Assembly (NCBI GenBank): GCA_947172415.1
Contig: OX359193.1
Span: forward strand, 3,218,501-3,282,500
DNA length: 64,000 bases
Direction of reading: 5' to 3'
DNA from: Chondrosia reniformis
Taxonomy: Eukaryota; Porifera; Demospongiae; Chondrillida; Chondrillidae
In this document: positions 47,588 through 60,228 of the stretch, piece by piece
How positions within the stretch are numbered: the stretch's first letter is position 1
Layout: each line of letters opens with the position of its first letter
Program-made: the position numbers and the translations under genes
Notes under the pieces: model-generated
What the model was told of the DNA's origin: nothing
Seen by the model: only the letters and a program-made list of their open reading frames with translations
Database searches by the model: none

Positions 47588-48567
47588 CACCAAAAGTGGC
47601 TGGAGTGCTCAAAGCAGAGGAGGACTGTCTTAAAAAAGCCAGATTGATACTGAGAAGCCACGGAATAGAACTAGAACCGGAAATGTGGCTGAAGACAGAT
47701 CCATCACAAAATAGTGTACAAGAATGGAGGAGAGTGGCATGTGAGCTCCGGGAGGCTCAGACTGAAAGGTTAAAAAGTAACCTAGCCGAAAAGTCTCACT
47801 AAGGCTCATACCACAGACAAGTCACAAATAGGGAGTCTTATGTGTAGCTTTCTGAGGGGAGACTCAGACCTCAAACTGAGGCTCTGATTCTCGGAGCCCA
47901 AGATGATGTGCTGCATACTAGGTGGAACCAAAATAGGATTCTGAAGAATTCTAGCCTCCAAATGTGCAGAGAATGTGGCAAGGCTATGGAAATGGTCAAA
48001 CACATACTAAACATGTGTGAGCCCAAGGGATTTTCTCTCTACAAAGAGAGACATGACCGGGCAATACTGATAGTGTTGTTGAGACTGTTGAAAGAATATG
48101 GATTCAAGCAGGAAGAGCCCTGGTACAAACTAGAAGCAAAACCAGTCTATGAGAATAGGGCTGTCAAAATCTTGTGGGATCCTAGTATCCCTACAGAAGA
48201 AGAAATGACAGAAAGAAGGCCAGACTTAGTGGTTGAGGATCGGCTATGTAAGGTCATCTTCAGTATTGAGATGTCAGTTCCTACTGACAGCAATATTAAT
48301 GGAAGATGGCAAGAGAAGTTCCAAAAGTACCAGAAGCTGGTGGCTGATATGAGGAAACAATTTAGGGGCTACCGAATTAAGGTAGTCCCGATGATAATTG
48401 GTGCTTTGGGGACAGTGGACACGCTCCTGGAAGACCTAAGGGGAATTCCAAAGCTGTCAAGAGGTGTAGTAGAAGTGATGAGAGCGATGCAGAGAACTGT
48501 TCTCTGTTCGGCTGTAAGGATATTGAGGCGACATCTATCTGTTGAGGGATTGGGGCCTGGACGATAA
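47588..48567 (+). pseudogene. Linker, zinc knuckle and restriction-like endonuclease of the R4-like element
   Basis: One continuous frame with only two stops (TAA 47800-47802, TAG 47845-47847), so less decayed than copy A. Domains in order: a charged helical linker; a knuckle CRECGKAMEMVKHILNMC (CX2C, H, CX4 spacing) at about 47965-48018; and the endonuclease, with RRPDLVVED (Asp codon 48223-48225), IEMSVP and FQKYQKL. It retains the catalytic Asp that copy A has lost. The downstream 3' untranslated region runs to about 48829. Confidence 0.88.
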
Positions 48568-48774
48568 GTAGTCCTGTCCCAGTCCTTGCCTGTCGACCTC
48601 TGGAAAGTAGTGGTGGATTTGTGTATGGAGGTACTCCCTCCTATTATGACGGTCAACTTTGGCCCGACGTGCACCTGTCTGCTGCTGCCGGAAGGAGGCA
48701 AAGCCGAGGCTTCTGGCTAAAAACCCAAAGAAAGGAAAACATAACTGACTGAGGGTTGTCCAAGCCAGATACTC

Positions 48775-48798
48775 CTTGCCTTAGTGAACTAAGGCAAG
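48775..48798 (+). other. Perfect 3'-terminal hairpin of the R4-like element, copy B
   Basis: CTTGCCTTAG-TGAA-CTAAGGCAAG. The stem is identical to copy A and the loop differs by one base. Confidence 0.6.
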
Positions 48799-48829
48799 AA
48801 GTAACAAGGTTCTCCATTAAGGCTTTGTT

Positions 48830-49850
48830 TCTAAAGTATATGTACTAGTTCTATGTACTAGTTCTATGTACATGTTGTATGTACTAGTTGTATGAATCAG
48901 TCGTATGTACTAGTTGTATGTAATAGTTGTATGTACTAGTTATGTGTACTAGTTAAATGGACTAGTTATATGTACTGGTTATATGTACTAGATCTATGTA
49001 CTAGTCATATGAACTAGTTGTATGTACTAGTTATTTACCAGTTATATGGACTAGTTATATGTACGGGTTATATGTACTAGTTTTATGCCCTAGTTGTGGT
49101 ACTAGTTGTATGTACTAATAGTGTTCGCTAGTTGTATGTACTAGTTGTTTATACTAGTAGTATGTATTTGTGGTATTTACTAATCTTATGTACTAATTGT
49201 ATATAAAAATTGTTTGTACTAGTTGTATGTACTAATGGAAAGTACTATTTGAATGTATTACATAGTTGTATGTACTAGTTGTAAGTACACAATACTAGTT
49301 GTATGTTCTAGTTGTATGTACTAGATCTTCTTATATTCACTAGGTGGAGGTTGTAGTTGTATGTACTCAATTGTAAGTAGTGGTTGCATGTTCTAATTGT
49401 ATGTACTAATTGTATGTACTAGTTTTTCATGTAACAATTTTATGTATATATACTAGTTTTATGTATATATCAGTTGTGTGTACTAGTAGTATGTTCTAGT
49501 TTTATGTACTATATATATGTACTAGTTATATGTGTATGTACTAGTTATATGTTATAGTTGTATGTACTAGTTATGTGTAGTAGTTATAAGGATTAGTTAT
49601 ACGTACTGGTTATATGTACTAATTCTATGCCCTAGTTATTGTACCAGATGTATGTACTAGTTGTATGCTCTGGTTGTATGTACTAGTTGTATGTACTTGT
49701 TGTATTTACTAGTTGCATGCACTAGTTGTATGTACTAGAAAGTAGTTGCATAAACTAGTTATATATACTGGTTGTATGTACTAGTTGTATGTACTAGGTG
49801 TATGTACTAGTGAGAATCTGTATTTACTAGTTGTATATACTAGTTGTATG
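48830..49850 (+). repeat. 13-bp minisatellite array, tract 11
   Basis: Satellite. About 49200-49700 is paralogous to 45610-46300 and to the left flank of the second retrotransposon copy (11560-11990). No gene is seen. Confidence 0.9.
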
Positions 49851-52034
49851 CATAATATGTGAAAAATATATGGCGACACCTCGTGTTTTGATTGAGTGAT
49901 TGATTGAGAATCGCACTGAGATTTCGAGAAGAATGCCAATCTGCTGCCGGTGCAATGGTAGTGGCAGATGTCTAAATTGTTCCTTTCCTCGATCAAGGAA
50001 TCGCTGCTCTGATTGTCTCCCAATAAGAAGAGGACGTTGCTGCAACATTGACGACCATCAAGGTGCAAATGGTGATGGATCAGACAGTACGGCTGTTCAA
50101 GAAGAACACAACCCAACCGACTCTGTTCCTGTCAGTATATTGGCCGTACCAGATACCCAGGATACCCCAGGAGCAACCCTGGATGGCCAGAACCTTGAAT
50201 ATGTTGAGGATATCCAGGACTCATCCAACATCCTGCCATCATTTACAGCAGTCCAGGAGCCAAACTTCAAATGGGGTGAGGTAGATGGAGCCACATTAAC
50301 AGAAGTGATAAATCATGCCTACGCATAAACTGTCCATTGGCGTGGAAACCTTTTTAAGGTTCCCTCGGGTGAGGTGGGTAAAGCTTTCGTTTCAGAAATG
50401 GGTCACCTCTACCATGCCTATACCCAGAATTCTCCGCTGGAACAAATTACTCTTAAGTGTGTGATGACAATGACCGCCTTACTACTTCAGAAGCCACATA
50501 GATCTGCCAAAACAAAGGAGCATTCTATATGCCTAGAGTGCAGAGTGACATCGTGGAAACATGGAGATATTGATGCCCTTCATGAAGGGTGCACTATCCA
50601 GAACCAACTCCCTATCCAGAGAAAAGTCCGAAGCACAGGTTCCTTTGCCAACCTCATGTTCATGAGCAATATTCGAGTGGCCATTCGACTTCTGAGAGAT
50701 CACAGCAGAGGAGGGAGACTGAGCCTAGACAGTTGTGTCCCAGGTGGTGCTGGTGAAAGTAGGACTGTTCGGGAGGTATTGATGGAAAAGCATCCGGAAG
50801 CCCAATCCCTCAAGATGTCTGTAGTTATAAATGAAGAATATTCCACCAAGAGACTATCCTATATGAACAGATTAATGGCCTTCTAATACATCATATTGCC
50901 CTAAGAACAAATGGGGCTGCAGGGCCATCAGGAATGGATGCTGCGGGTGGGAGGCGCCTTCTGTCATCAATTAGAAAGGAGTCGGTGGACCTGCGTGAAG
51001 CAGTGACTATGGTAGTACGTCACATCTGCCAGCAATTTGTGGATCCCACCGGCCTGGATGCCTTCACTGCCTCTAGACTAGTGGCCCTAGACAAATGTCC
51101 TGGGATTAGACCAGTAGGGATGGGTGAAGTGGTCAGAAGGATTATTGCCAAAGCAGTGTTGGCTGCTGCAGGCCCACAAGTCCAAGATGCTACTGCTGGT
51201 AGATGCAATGAACGCCTTCAACTCCCTGAACAGACAAGTTGCCCTTCAGAACGTCTTGCGTCTCTGCCCGTCAATTGCCCTTGCAAAAGTGAATACATAC
51301 CATGCTGATGCCCAGCTCTTTGTTGACGGAGAAGTTATTTACTCCAGAGAGGGTACGACTCAGGGTGATCCCCTGGCAATAGCAATGTGTACCATTGCCA
51401 CTATACCTCTCATCCACAAACTGGACAAGTTGAGTCAGGTAAAACAAGTTTGGTTCGCTGATGATGCCTCTGCCGGTGGCCAACTCCATCAGCTTAAACA
51501 TTGGTGGTATAAAGGAGGAGATTTGACCAGACTTCGGTTATCATGCGAATGCCTCAAAGTCATGGCTCTTTGTCAAGGAGGAACATACAGCCCGGGCTGC
51601 TGAACTGTTTCAAGGCACTTGATGTGCAGATTACCAGAGAAGGGCAGAAACATCTAGGGGCTGCACTGGGGTCTCAGACCTTTGTGGAGACATATGTGAC
51701 AGGCAAGGTTCAGGAGTGGGTAAGAGAAGTGGAGCGGTTGGCAGCTCTTGCCAGAAGCCAGCCGCATGCAGCATACGCTGCTATGACACATGGCCTCTCC
51801 AGTAAGTGGACGTACTTGTCGAGAATGATCCCCAACATCATGACCTCTTTCAGCCTCTTGAAAATGCCATGTGCTACAAATGCTTACCAGCTCTCACAAG
51901 TAGAAGTGCCTTCACGGAACAAGAGAGAGACCTGTTAGCACTTCCCACTAGACTGGGTGGCCTTGGTATTCCCAACCCCACCAAGTCCGCAAACTGATGG
52001 CGCTCATTCTTCAACAACACCAAACCTATCCTTG
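49851..52034 (+). mobile_element. Third copy of the first retrotransposon family, 3'-truncated
   Basis: Begins with the same AATATGTGAAAAA start and upstream ORF (49870-49899) as the second copy. It breaks off in the middle of coding sequence at about 52034, equivalent to about 14230 of the second copy, and satellite follows directly. The thumb end, zinc knuckle, endonuclease and 3' untranslated region are missing. Confidence 0.9.
49933..52034 (+). pseudogene. Reverse transcriptase polyprotein, broken and truncated
   Basis: From the ATG at 49933 (MPICCRCNG, cysteine-rich motif) the frame is open to about 50850 except for one TAA at 50326-50328. A net 7-base loss near 50850 then shifts it. 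GAAGPSG and the following region read to about 51190. A 14-base loss beside the about 28-residue gap also seen in the second copy shifts it again. Motif A (VDAMNAFN), motif B (GTTQGDP) and motif C (FADD, about 51454-51465) share one frame. After the same lesion as in the second copy (51510-51535) the thumb continues in other frames to 51997. Confidence 0.9.
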
Positions 52035-55000
52035 TTGTATGAACTAGTAACAATCTGTGTTTACTAGTTGTATGTACAAATTGTATGTAATTGTGTTATG
52101 TACTAGTTATATGTACTAGTTTTATATAATAATTTTATGTACTAGTGGTATGTACTAGGAAGTAGTTGCATGTACTAGTTATATGTACCAGTTGTATGTA
52201 CTAGTTGTTTGTACTAGTAACTAGATGTATGTACTAGCTGTATGTACTAGTTATATGTGCTCATTGTATATATTAGTTGTATGTACTAGTAAGTAGTTGC
52301 ATGTTCTAGTTATATGTACTAGTTGTATGTACTAGTTGTGATAAATTTGTATATGTACTAGTTATATTTACTAGTTGGAGTTACTAGTTAAATGTACTAG
52401 TCTCATGTACTAGTTGTATAGATGTTCTAGTTTGTAGTTGCATGTACTAGTTATATGTACTAGTTGTATGTACTAGTTGCATGTACTAGTTGTTATGTAC
52501 TAGTAAGTAGTTGCATGTACTAGTTATATGTACCAGTTGTATGTACTAGTTGTATGTACTAGTTGTATGTACCAGTAACTAGATGTATGTACTAGCTGTA
52601 TGTACTAGTTGTATGTACTAGTAACTAGATGTATGTACTAGCTGTATGTACTAGTTATATGTGCTCATTGTATATATTAGTTGTATGTACTAGTAAGTAG
52701 TTGCATGTACTAGTTATATGTACTAGTTGTATGTACTAGTTGCATGTACTAGTTGTATGTACTAGTTGCATGTACTAGTTGTTATGTACTAGTAAGTAGT
52801 TGTATGTACTAGTTATATGTACCAGTTGTATGTACTAGTTGTATGTACTAGTTGTATGTACTAGTAACTAGATGTATGTACTAACTGTATGTACTAGTGG
52901 TATGTACTAATTGTCTCTACTAGTTGTTTTTACTAATAAGTAATTGCCTGCACCAGTTATATGTACTAATTGTATGCACTAGTAGTATGTACTAGTTGTA
53001 TGTACTACTTGTGTGTAATTGTTGTATGTACTAGTTATATTTAGTAGTTGTAGTTACTAGTTGTAAGTTTTAATTGTATTTACTAGTAAATAGTCGCATG
53101 TACTAGTTATATGTACTAGTTGTGTGTACTATTTTTGTGTAATAGTTGTATGTACTAGTTGTATGTACTAGTTGTAAGTTGAGATATGTTCTAGTTGTAT
53201 GTAGTAGGTTTGTGTAATTGTTGTATGCACTTGTTATATAAACTATTTGTATGTACTAATTTTATGTACTAGTTGTATCTACTAGTGAGTTGTTGCACGT
53301 ACTTGTTATATGTCCCAGTTGTATGTACTAGGTGAATGTACTGGTTGTATATACAAGTTGTTTGTTTATAGTTATATGGACTAATTTTATATAGGTACTA
53401 GTTATGTGTAATTGTTGTATGTACTATTTATATGTACTAGTTGTATATACTAGTTGTATTTACTAGTAACTAGATGTAAGTTCTAGCTGTGTGTACTAGT
53501 TTTATGTATTAGCTTTATATACTAGTTTTATGTACTAGATACTAGTTGTATATACTTGTTGTATGCACTAGTTATATGTATTAATTGTATTTACTAATTG
53601 TGTGCAATTGTTGTTGGTACTAGTTGTTGTAGTAGTAACTAGTTGAATGTACTAATTGTATGTACTAGTTGTATGTACTAGTAACTAGATGTATGTACTA
53701 GCTGTATGTACTAGTTAGATGTGCTCATTGTATATAATAGTTGTATGTACTAGTAAGTAGTTGCATGTAGTAGTTATATGTACTAGTTGTATGTACTAGT
53801 TGCATGTACTAGTTGTTATGTACTAGTAAGTAGTTGCATGTACTAGTTATATGTACCAGTTGTATGTACTAGTTGTATGTACTAGTTGTATGTACCAGTA
53901 ACTAGATGTATGTACTAGCTGTGTACTAGTTGTATGTACTAGTAACTAGATGTATGTACTAGCTATATGTACTAGTTATATGTGCTCATTGTATGTACTA
54001 ACTGTATGTAGTAGTTGTTTGTACTAATTGTCTCTACTAGTTGTTTTTACTAATAAGTAGTTGCCTGCACCAGTTATATGTACTAATTGTATGCACTAGT
54101 TGTATGTACTAGTTGTATGTACTAGTTTTGTGTAATTGTTGTATGTACTAGTTATATTTAGTAGTTGTAGTTACTAGTTGTAAGTTTTAATTGTATTTAC
54201 TAGTATATAAGTAGTTGCATGTACTAGTTATATGTACTAGTTGTGTGTACTATTTTTGTGCAATAGTTGTATGTACTAGTTGTATGTACTAGTTGTAAGT
54301 TGAGATATGTTCTAGTTGTATGTAGTAGGTTTGTGTAATTGTTGTATGCACTTGTTATATAAACTATTTGTATGTACTAATTGTATTTACTAGTTGTATC
54401 TACTAGTGAGTTGTTGCACGCACTAGTTATATGTCCTAGTTGTATGTACTAGGTGAATGTACTGGTTGTATATACAAGTTGTTTGTTTATAGTTATATGG
54501 ACTAATTTTATATAGGTACTAGTTATGTGTAATTGTTATATGTACTATTTATATGTACTAGTTGTATATACTAGTTGTATGTACTAGTAACTAGATGTAA
54601 GTACTAGCTGTGTGTACTATATGTATGTACTAATTGTATGTACTCGTTGTATGTACTAGTAAGTTGTTGCATGTACTAGTTATATGTACTATTGTTGTTT
54701 AATAGTTTTATGTACTAGTAACTAGAACTAGTTGTATTTACTAGTAACTAGATGTAAGTTCTAGCTGTATGTACTAGTTTTATGTACTAGCTTTATATAC
54801 TAGTTTTATGTACTAGATACTAGTTGTATATACTTGTTGTATGCACTAGTTATATGTATTAATTGTATTTACTAATTGTGTGCAATTGTTGTTGGTACTA
54901 GTTGTTGTAGAAGTAACTAGTTGAATGTACTACTTGTATTTACTAATTGTATGTACTAATTTTATGTACTAGTGGTATAAAGTTTTATGAACTAGATGTA

Positions 55001-55573
55001 TATACTAGTAATATGTAATAGTTGTAAGAACTAATTGTATGTACTAGTTGTATGTACTAGTTGTATGTACTAGGTGTATGAATTAGTAACAATCTGTATT
55101 TACTAGTTTTAAGTTCTAGCTGTATGGAATATTTGTTTGTTGGTATATGGAATAGTTGTACTAGTTGTGTGTAATTTTTGTATCTATTAGTAACATGTAT
55201 TAGTTTTATGTACTAGTTGTATGTACTTGTTGTATATGTGTTCTAGTAAGTAGTTGTATGCACTAGTTATAAGAACTAGTTGGAGGTACTAGTTGTATGT
55301 ACTAGTTGTAAGAACTGATTGTTTGTGGTGTTTGTATGTACTAGTAATTAGTTGCATGCACTAGTTATATGTACCAGTTGTATGTACTACTTGTGTGTAC
55401 TAGGTGTATGAATTAGTAACTTTCTGTATTTACTAGTTGTAAATACTAGCTGTATGGAATATTTGTTTGTAAGTATATGGACTAGTTGTGTACTAGTTGT
55501 GTGTAATTGTTGTGTCTACTAGTAAATAGTTGTATGTACTAGTTTTATGTGCTATCTGAATGTACTAGTTGTT
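52035..55573 (+). repeat. 13-bp minisatellite array, tract 12, with higher-order repeats
   Basis: Satellite with strong higher-order structure. A block with TTGCCTGCACCAG recurs at 52944 and 54061 (1117 bp). A block with GATACTAGTTGTATATACTT recurs at 53538 and 54817 (1279 bp). A shorter one containing ATATGTGCTCATTGTATATA recurs about 400 bp apart (near 52250 and 52660). No gene is seen. Confidence 0.9.
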
Positions 55574-55784
55574 GGCAATACATCGATATTGCAAATGGCG
55601 GCGTTCAGGAAGCTTTAGTTAACGAAGCTTTTCCATCATTATTTAAAAAGTTCAGGACACTTAAGCGTCCTCAATCGTTAGTATTCCAAATATATATATT
55701 AAATCCCAATGATGCGGCCAAGTAGTTCGAGTTAATTCGGGGGGCGGCAGCCCCACGAGTTTTTAAACTCGAAATACTTGTTTT
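55574..55784 (+). mobile_element. GC-hairpin repeat, copy 3 (5'-truncated)
   Basis: Matches the last about 210 bp of the 17046 copy, including GGGGCGGCAGCCCC and the palindrome CGAGTTTTTAAACTCG, which is intact here. The 5' half is absent. Confidence 0.72.
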
Positions 55785-58700
55785 TACTAGTTTATGTATT
55801 AGTTGTTAGAACTAGTTGTATGTAGTTATATGTACTAGTTGTAAGTCCTGGTTCTGTGTAATTGTTGTAACTAATAGGTATATATAGTAGTTTTTGTTCT
55901 AATTGTATGTATTAGTTGTATGTACTAGTAAGTAGTTGGATGTGCCAGTTATATTTACTAGCTATAGTTACTTGTAAAATGTACTAGTCGTATATACTAG
56001 TTGTATAGATGTTCTAGTTAGTAGTTGCATGTACTAATTATATGTACTAGTTGTATGTACTAGTAACAATCTGTGTTTACTAATTGTATGTACTAGTTAT
56101 ATATACTAGTTGAATGTACTTATATGTACTAGGTGTATGTACTATTTGTATGTTATAGTTTTATGAACTAGTTGTATGTACAAGGTGTATGTACTTGTAA
56201 CAATCTGTGTTTATGTACTAGTTGTAAATACTAATTGTATGTACTTATATTTACTAGTTCTATGTACTAGTTGTGTGAAATTGTTTTATGCACTAGTTAT
56301 TTGTACTCGTTGTATGTACTAGCTGTTTGTACTAGTTATAAGTACTAGTTGTTTGTACTAGTTGTATGTCCTAGTTGGATGTACTAGTAACTAGTTGTAT
56401 GTACTAATTGTATGTACTAGTTCTATGTATAACTTTTATGTACTCCTTGTGTGAAATAGGTGTGTGCACTAGTTATATGTACTAGCTGTATGTCCTAGCT
56501 ACTAGTTGTATGTCCTAGTTGAATGTACTAGTTGCATGTTCTAGTTACTAGTTATATGTACTAGTTGTATGTACTAGTTATATGTACTAGTTGTATGTAC
56601 TAGCTGTATGTACTAGTTTTAGGTACTAGTTGTATTTTCTAGTTGTATGTACTAGTTGTATGTAGAAGTAACTAGTTGTATGTACTACTTGTACGAACAA
56701 GTTATATGTACTGGTTATATGTACTAGTTCTATGTCCTAGTAGTAATACTAGTTGTAAGAACTTTAAAGTTGTATAAACGGGTTGTATGTACTAATTGTA
56801 GGTTCCAATTGTATGTACTTGTTGAATATACTAGTTGTAAATACTAGTTGTTTGCAATAGTTGAATTTACTAGTTATATGTACTAGTTGAATGTTGAAGT
56901 TGTATGTACTAGTAAGTAGTTGTAACTACTAGTTATATGTACTAGTTTTATGAACTAGTTTTATGCACCAGTAGCTACTTGAATGTACTAGTTGTATGCC
57001 CTAGTTGTTTGAACTAGCAAGTAGTTGTATCTACTAGTTATATGCATTAGTTTTATGTAGTAGTTGTATGTACTAGCAGCTAGTTGAATGTACTAGTTGT
57101 ATGGATTAGTTGTATGTACTAGTTTTATGTATATACTTGTTGTATGTACTAGTTACATGCATTAGTTGTATATATGTTCTAGTTAGTAGTTGTATGTACT
57201 AGTTATATGTACTAGTTGTATCTACTAGCTTTATGTACTAGTTGTATGTACTAATTGTATGTCCTATTAACAATCTGTTTTTACTAGTTGTATGAACTAG
57301 TTGTGTGTAAGTGTTTTAGGTACAAGTTATATATACTAGTTGTATGTAATAGGTGTATGTACTAGTTGTATGTACTAGCTAGTGGTTGCATGTACTAGTT
57401 ATATGTACTAGTTGTATGTACTTATTGTATGTACTAGTTGTATGTACTAGTTTTATTCCCTAGTTGTATGTAGAAGTTGTATGTACTAGTTTTGTGTTCT
57501 AGTAACTATCAGTATATACTAGTTGTATGTTCTAGTTGTTTGAACTAGTTGCATGTAGTTATATTAAGTACTTGAATGTACTAGTTGTGTGTACTTTTCA
57601 TATTTACTAGTTGTACTTAATAGTTTTATGTACTCGTGGCATGTACTAGTTGTATGTATTAGTAAGTAGATGTATGTACTAGTTGAATGTACTACTTGTA
57701 TGCACTAGTTGTATGTACTAGATGTATGTACTAGGTATATGTAATAATTGTATGTAGTAGTTTTATGAAGTAGTAATTAATTGCATGCACTAGTTATAGG
57801 AACTAGATGTATATACAAGTTGTATGTACCAGGTGTATGATTTAGTAATAATCTGTATTTACTAGTTGGAAGTACTAGCTGTATGGACTATTTGTAAGTA
57901 GTTATATGGACTAGTTGCATGTACTAGTTGTATGTACAAGCCGCATGTACTATTTATATGTTCTAGTTGTATGTACTAGTTTTACGTACTAGTAACTAGT
58001 TGTGTGTACTAGTTGTATGTTCTAGTACAAGTTATATATATTAGTTATATTTAAAAGTTATATTTACTAGTTGTTTGAACTGGTTGTAGCACTAATTGTA
58101 TGGACTAGTTGTATGTACTAGATGTATGTACTAATTGTGTGAAATAATTAATCGTCATAGTGGGAGTTTTAGTTTAATGTACTAGTTGTATAGACTATAT
58201 ATATGTACTAGGTAAATGTGTATGTTATAGTCATAGGTACTAGTTGTATGTGCTAGTTGTATGAACTAGTGGTATGTACTAGTTATATGTAATATGGTAT
58301 GTACTATTTATATGGTCTAGTTGTGTGTACTATTTGTATATACTAGTATATGTACTACTTGTAGGTTATAGTACTAGTTATACTAGGTACTAGGTACTAG
58401 GTAGGTGCTAGTTGTATGTACTAGCACTAGTTATATTTACTAGTTGTAGGTACTAGTTTCATGGACTTATTGAATGTTATAGTTGTAGGTACTAATTGTA
58501 TGTACTAGTTGTATGTACTAGCTGTATGTAGTAGTTGTATGTTCTAATTGTATAGACTAGTTGTATGTAACACCTGTATGGACTAGTTATATACTAGGTG
58601 TATGTACTTGTTGTATGTACTAGTTGTAGGTTTCTAGTACTAGTAATACCAGATATTAAGTAGGTATTAGTGAATGTACAAGTACTAGTTATATTAAATA

Positions 58701-59081
58701 TTTGTAGGTACTACTTATATGTACTAGTCAAATGTAAGAGTTCCATGTACTAATTGTATATAATAGTTGTATGTACCAGTTGTATGTACTAGTTATGTAC
58801 TAGTTGTATATAATAGTTGTGTGTACTAGTAGGATTAACTAGTGGAATGTACAAGTAAAGGTAATATATACTAACTGTAGGCACTAGTTGTATGTACTAG
58901 TTGTACATACTAGCACTGGTTATATTTACTAGTTGTACGTACAAGTTGTCTGTACTAGTTGAATGTTATAGTTGTATGTACTAGTTGTATGTAATAGTTG
59001 TATGTTCTAATTGTATGAACTAATTTTATGTACTAGTTGTATGTACTGGTTATAACCTAGTTGTATGTATTAGTTGTATAT
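55785..59081 (+). repeat. 13-bp minisatellite array, tract 13
   Basis: Satellite. Around 58380-58420 and 58640-58690 a compact variant with repeated GGTACTA appears, echoed at about 59865. No gene is seen. Confidence 0.9.
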
Positions 59082-59586
59082 ATCTCTGAGTTAAAATCTA
59101 CAAATTTCGAAAATATGGGCTCTGAAAGCGTACCAAAGACCGTTCCTAGGATAAAATAGGCCGCCGAACTCGCTAAAAGTGTCCCCAAAGATCTACGACT
59201 TATCTCCGAGTTAAAATGGCTGCCGATTTCAAACATATAGGCTATGAATCTGTACCGAAGACTGTTCCTAGGATAACAAGTAATTCGAGTTTAAAAACTC
59301 GGGCTGCCGCCCCCCGAATTTACTCGAACTACTTGGCCGCATCATTGGGCTTTGACATATTACTCTTAATCCTAACGATTGAGGACGCTTAAGTGTCCTA
59401 AAAATAATGAATAGCGACAGAAAAGCTTCGTTAACTAAAGCTACCTGAACGCCACCATTTGCAAAATCGATGTATTGACGTATAAATTAAGTGTTACAAT
59501 AGTTGCATATGAACTCATATTATACATCTATCGACGTATAAAATGTGTTATAATAGTTGCCTATGAACTCGTATTATATATATACT

Positions 59587-59623
<37 letters not shown>

Positions 59624-59705
59624 CCGTATCATGAAGAAATACATAAATCGTGTTATGAAAACAATAGAGGGGGCTGCCGAACTTTATTAAAGGGTCCCCC
59701 TGTTT
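59082..59705 (-). mobile_element. GC-hairpin repeat, copy 4 (longest, reversed)
   Basis: The reverse complement matches the 17046 copy over its whole length (59280-59690), including the two internal direct repeats and a run of alternating TA near 59580-59625. Beyond the hairpin end it has an extra about 190 bp with two diverged copies of a 70-bp module (59084-59152 and 59203-59274), each ending GTTCCTAGGATAA. It is the only copy in reverse orientation. Confidence 0.7.
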
Positions 59706-60133
59706 GTATTATTTATATGTACTAGTTATATTTTTATGTATTAGTTATATGTAGTAGGTGTGTGTATATACTAGTTATATGTCCTAGTTGTATGTATAAA
59801 CTAGTTGTATATTCTAGTTGAATGTACTAGTTGAATGTACTAGTTGTAGGTTCTTGTACTAGTTATACTTGGTACTAGGAAGGTACTTGTTGTATGTACT
59901 AATTGTATGTACTAGTTTTATGAACTAGGTGTATGTAATAGTTGCACGTACTATTTATATTAATTGGATATATGTGTATGTACTAGTTATATGTAGTAGG
60001 TGAATGTACTAGTTATATGCCCTAGTTGTTTGTACTAGTAGTATGTACTAGTTGTATGTATTAGTGGTGTGTAGTATTTTGATGTACTAGTTGCATGAAC
60101 TAGTTTTATTTACTAGTACTAGTTATATTTACT
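59706..60133 (+). repeat. 13-bp minisatellite array, tract 14
   Basis: Satellite only. Confidence 0.88.
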
Positions 60134-60228
60134 ATATATATTAAATCTCAACGATACGGCCAAGTAGTTCGAGTTAATTCGGGGGGCGGGAGCCCCACGA
60201 GTTTTTAAACTCGAAATACTTGTTTGTA
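60134..60228 (+). mobile_element. GC-hairpin repeat, copy 5 (short 3' fragment)
   Basis: About 95 bp matching only the end of the family. The first palindrome is damaged (GGGGCGGGAGCCCC); the second, CGAGTTTTTAAACTCG, is intact. Confidence 0.7.

Larger units (their letters stand above)
47588..48829 (+). mobile_element. R4-like retrotransposon, copy B (5'-truncated)
   Basis: Starts abruptly at the equivalent of about 21910 of copy A and runs to the same 3' end, including the terminal hairpin (48775-48798). TATATGTAC occurs at both edges and may be the target duplication. Truncation at the 5' end is normal for target-primed reverse transcription. Confidence 0.9.

Noticed and set aside
55574..55784. 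TGA in place of TGG in the frame above, suggesting a UGA-Trp code or mitochondrial origin
   Set aside because: Only two codons in a frame without support; other frames and the rest of the window follow the standard code.
59475..59690. 71-codon frame across a TA-rich run
   Set aside because: Low-complexity Tyr/Ile translation of alternating TA inside a repeat element.
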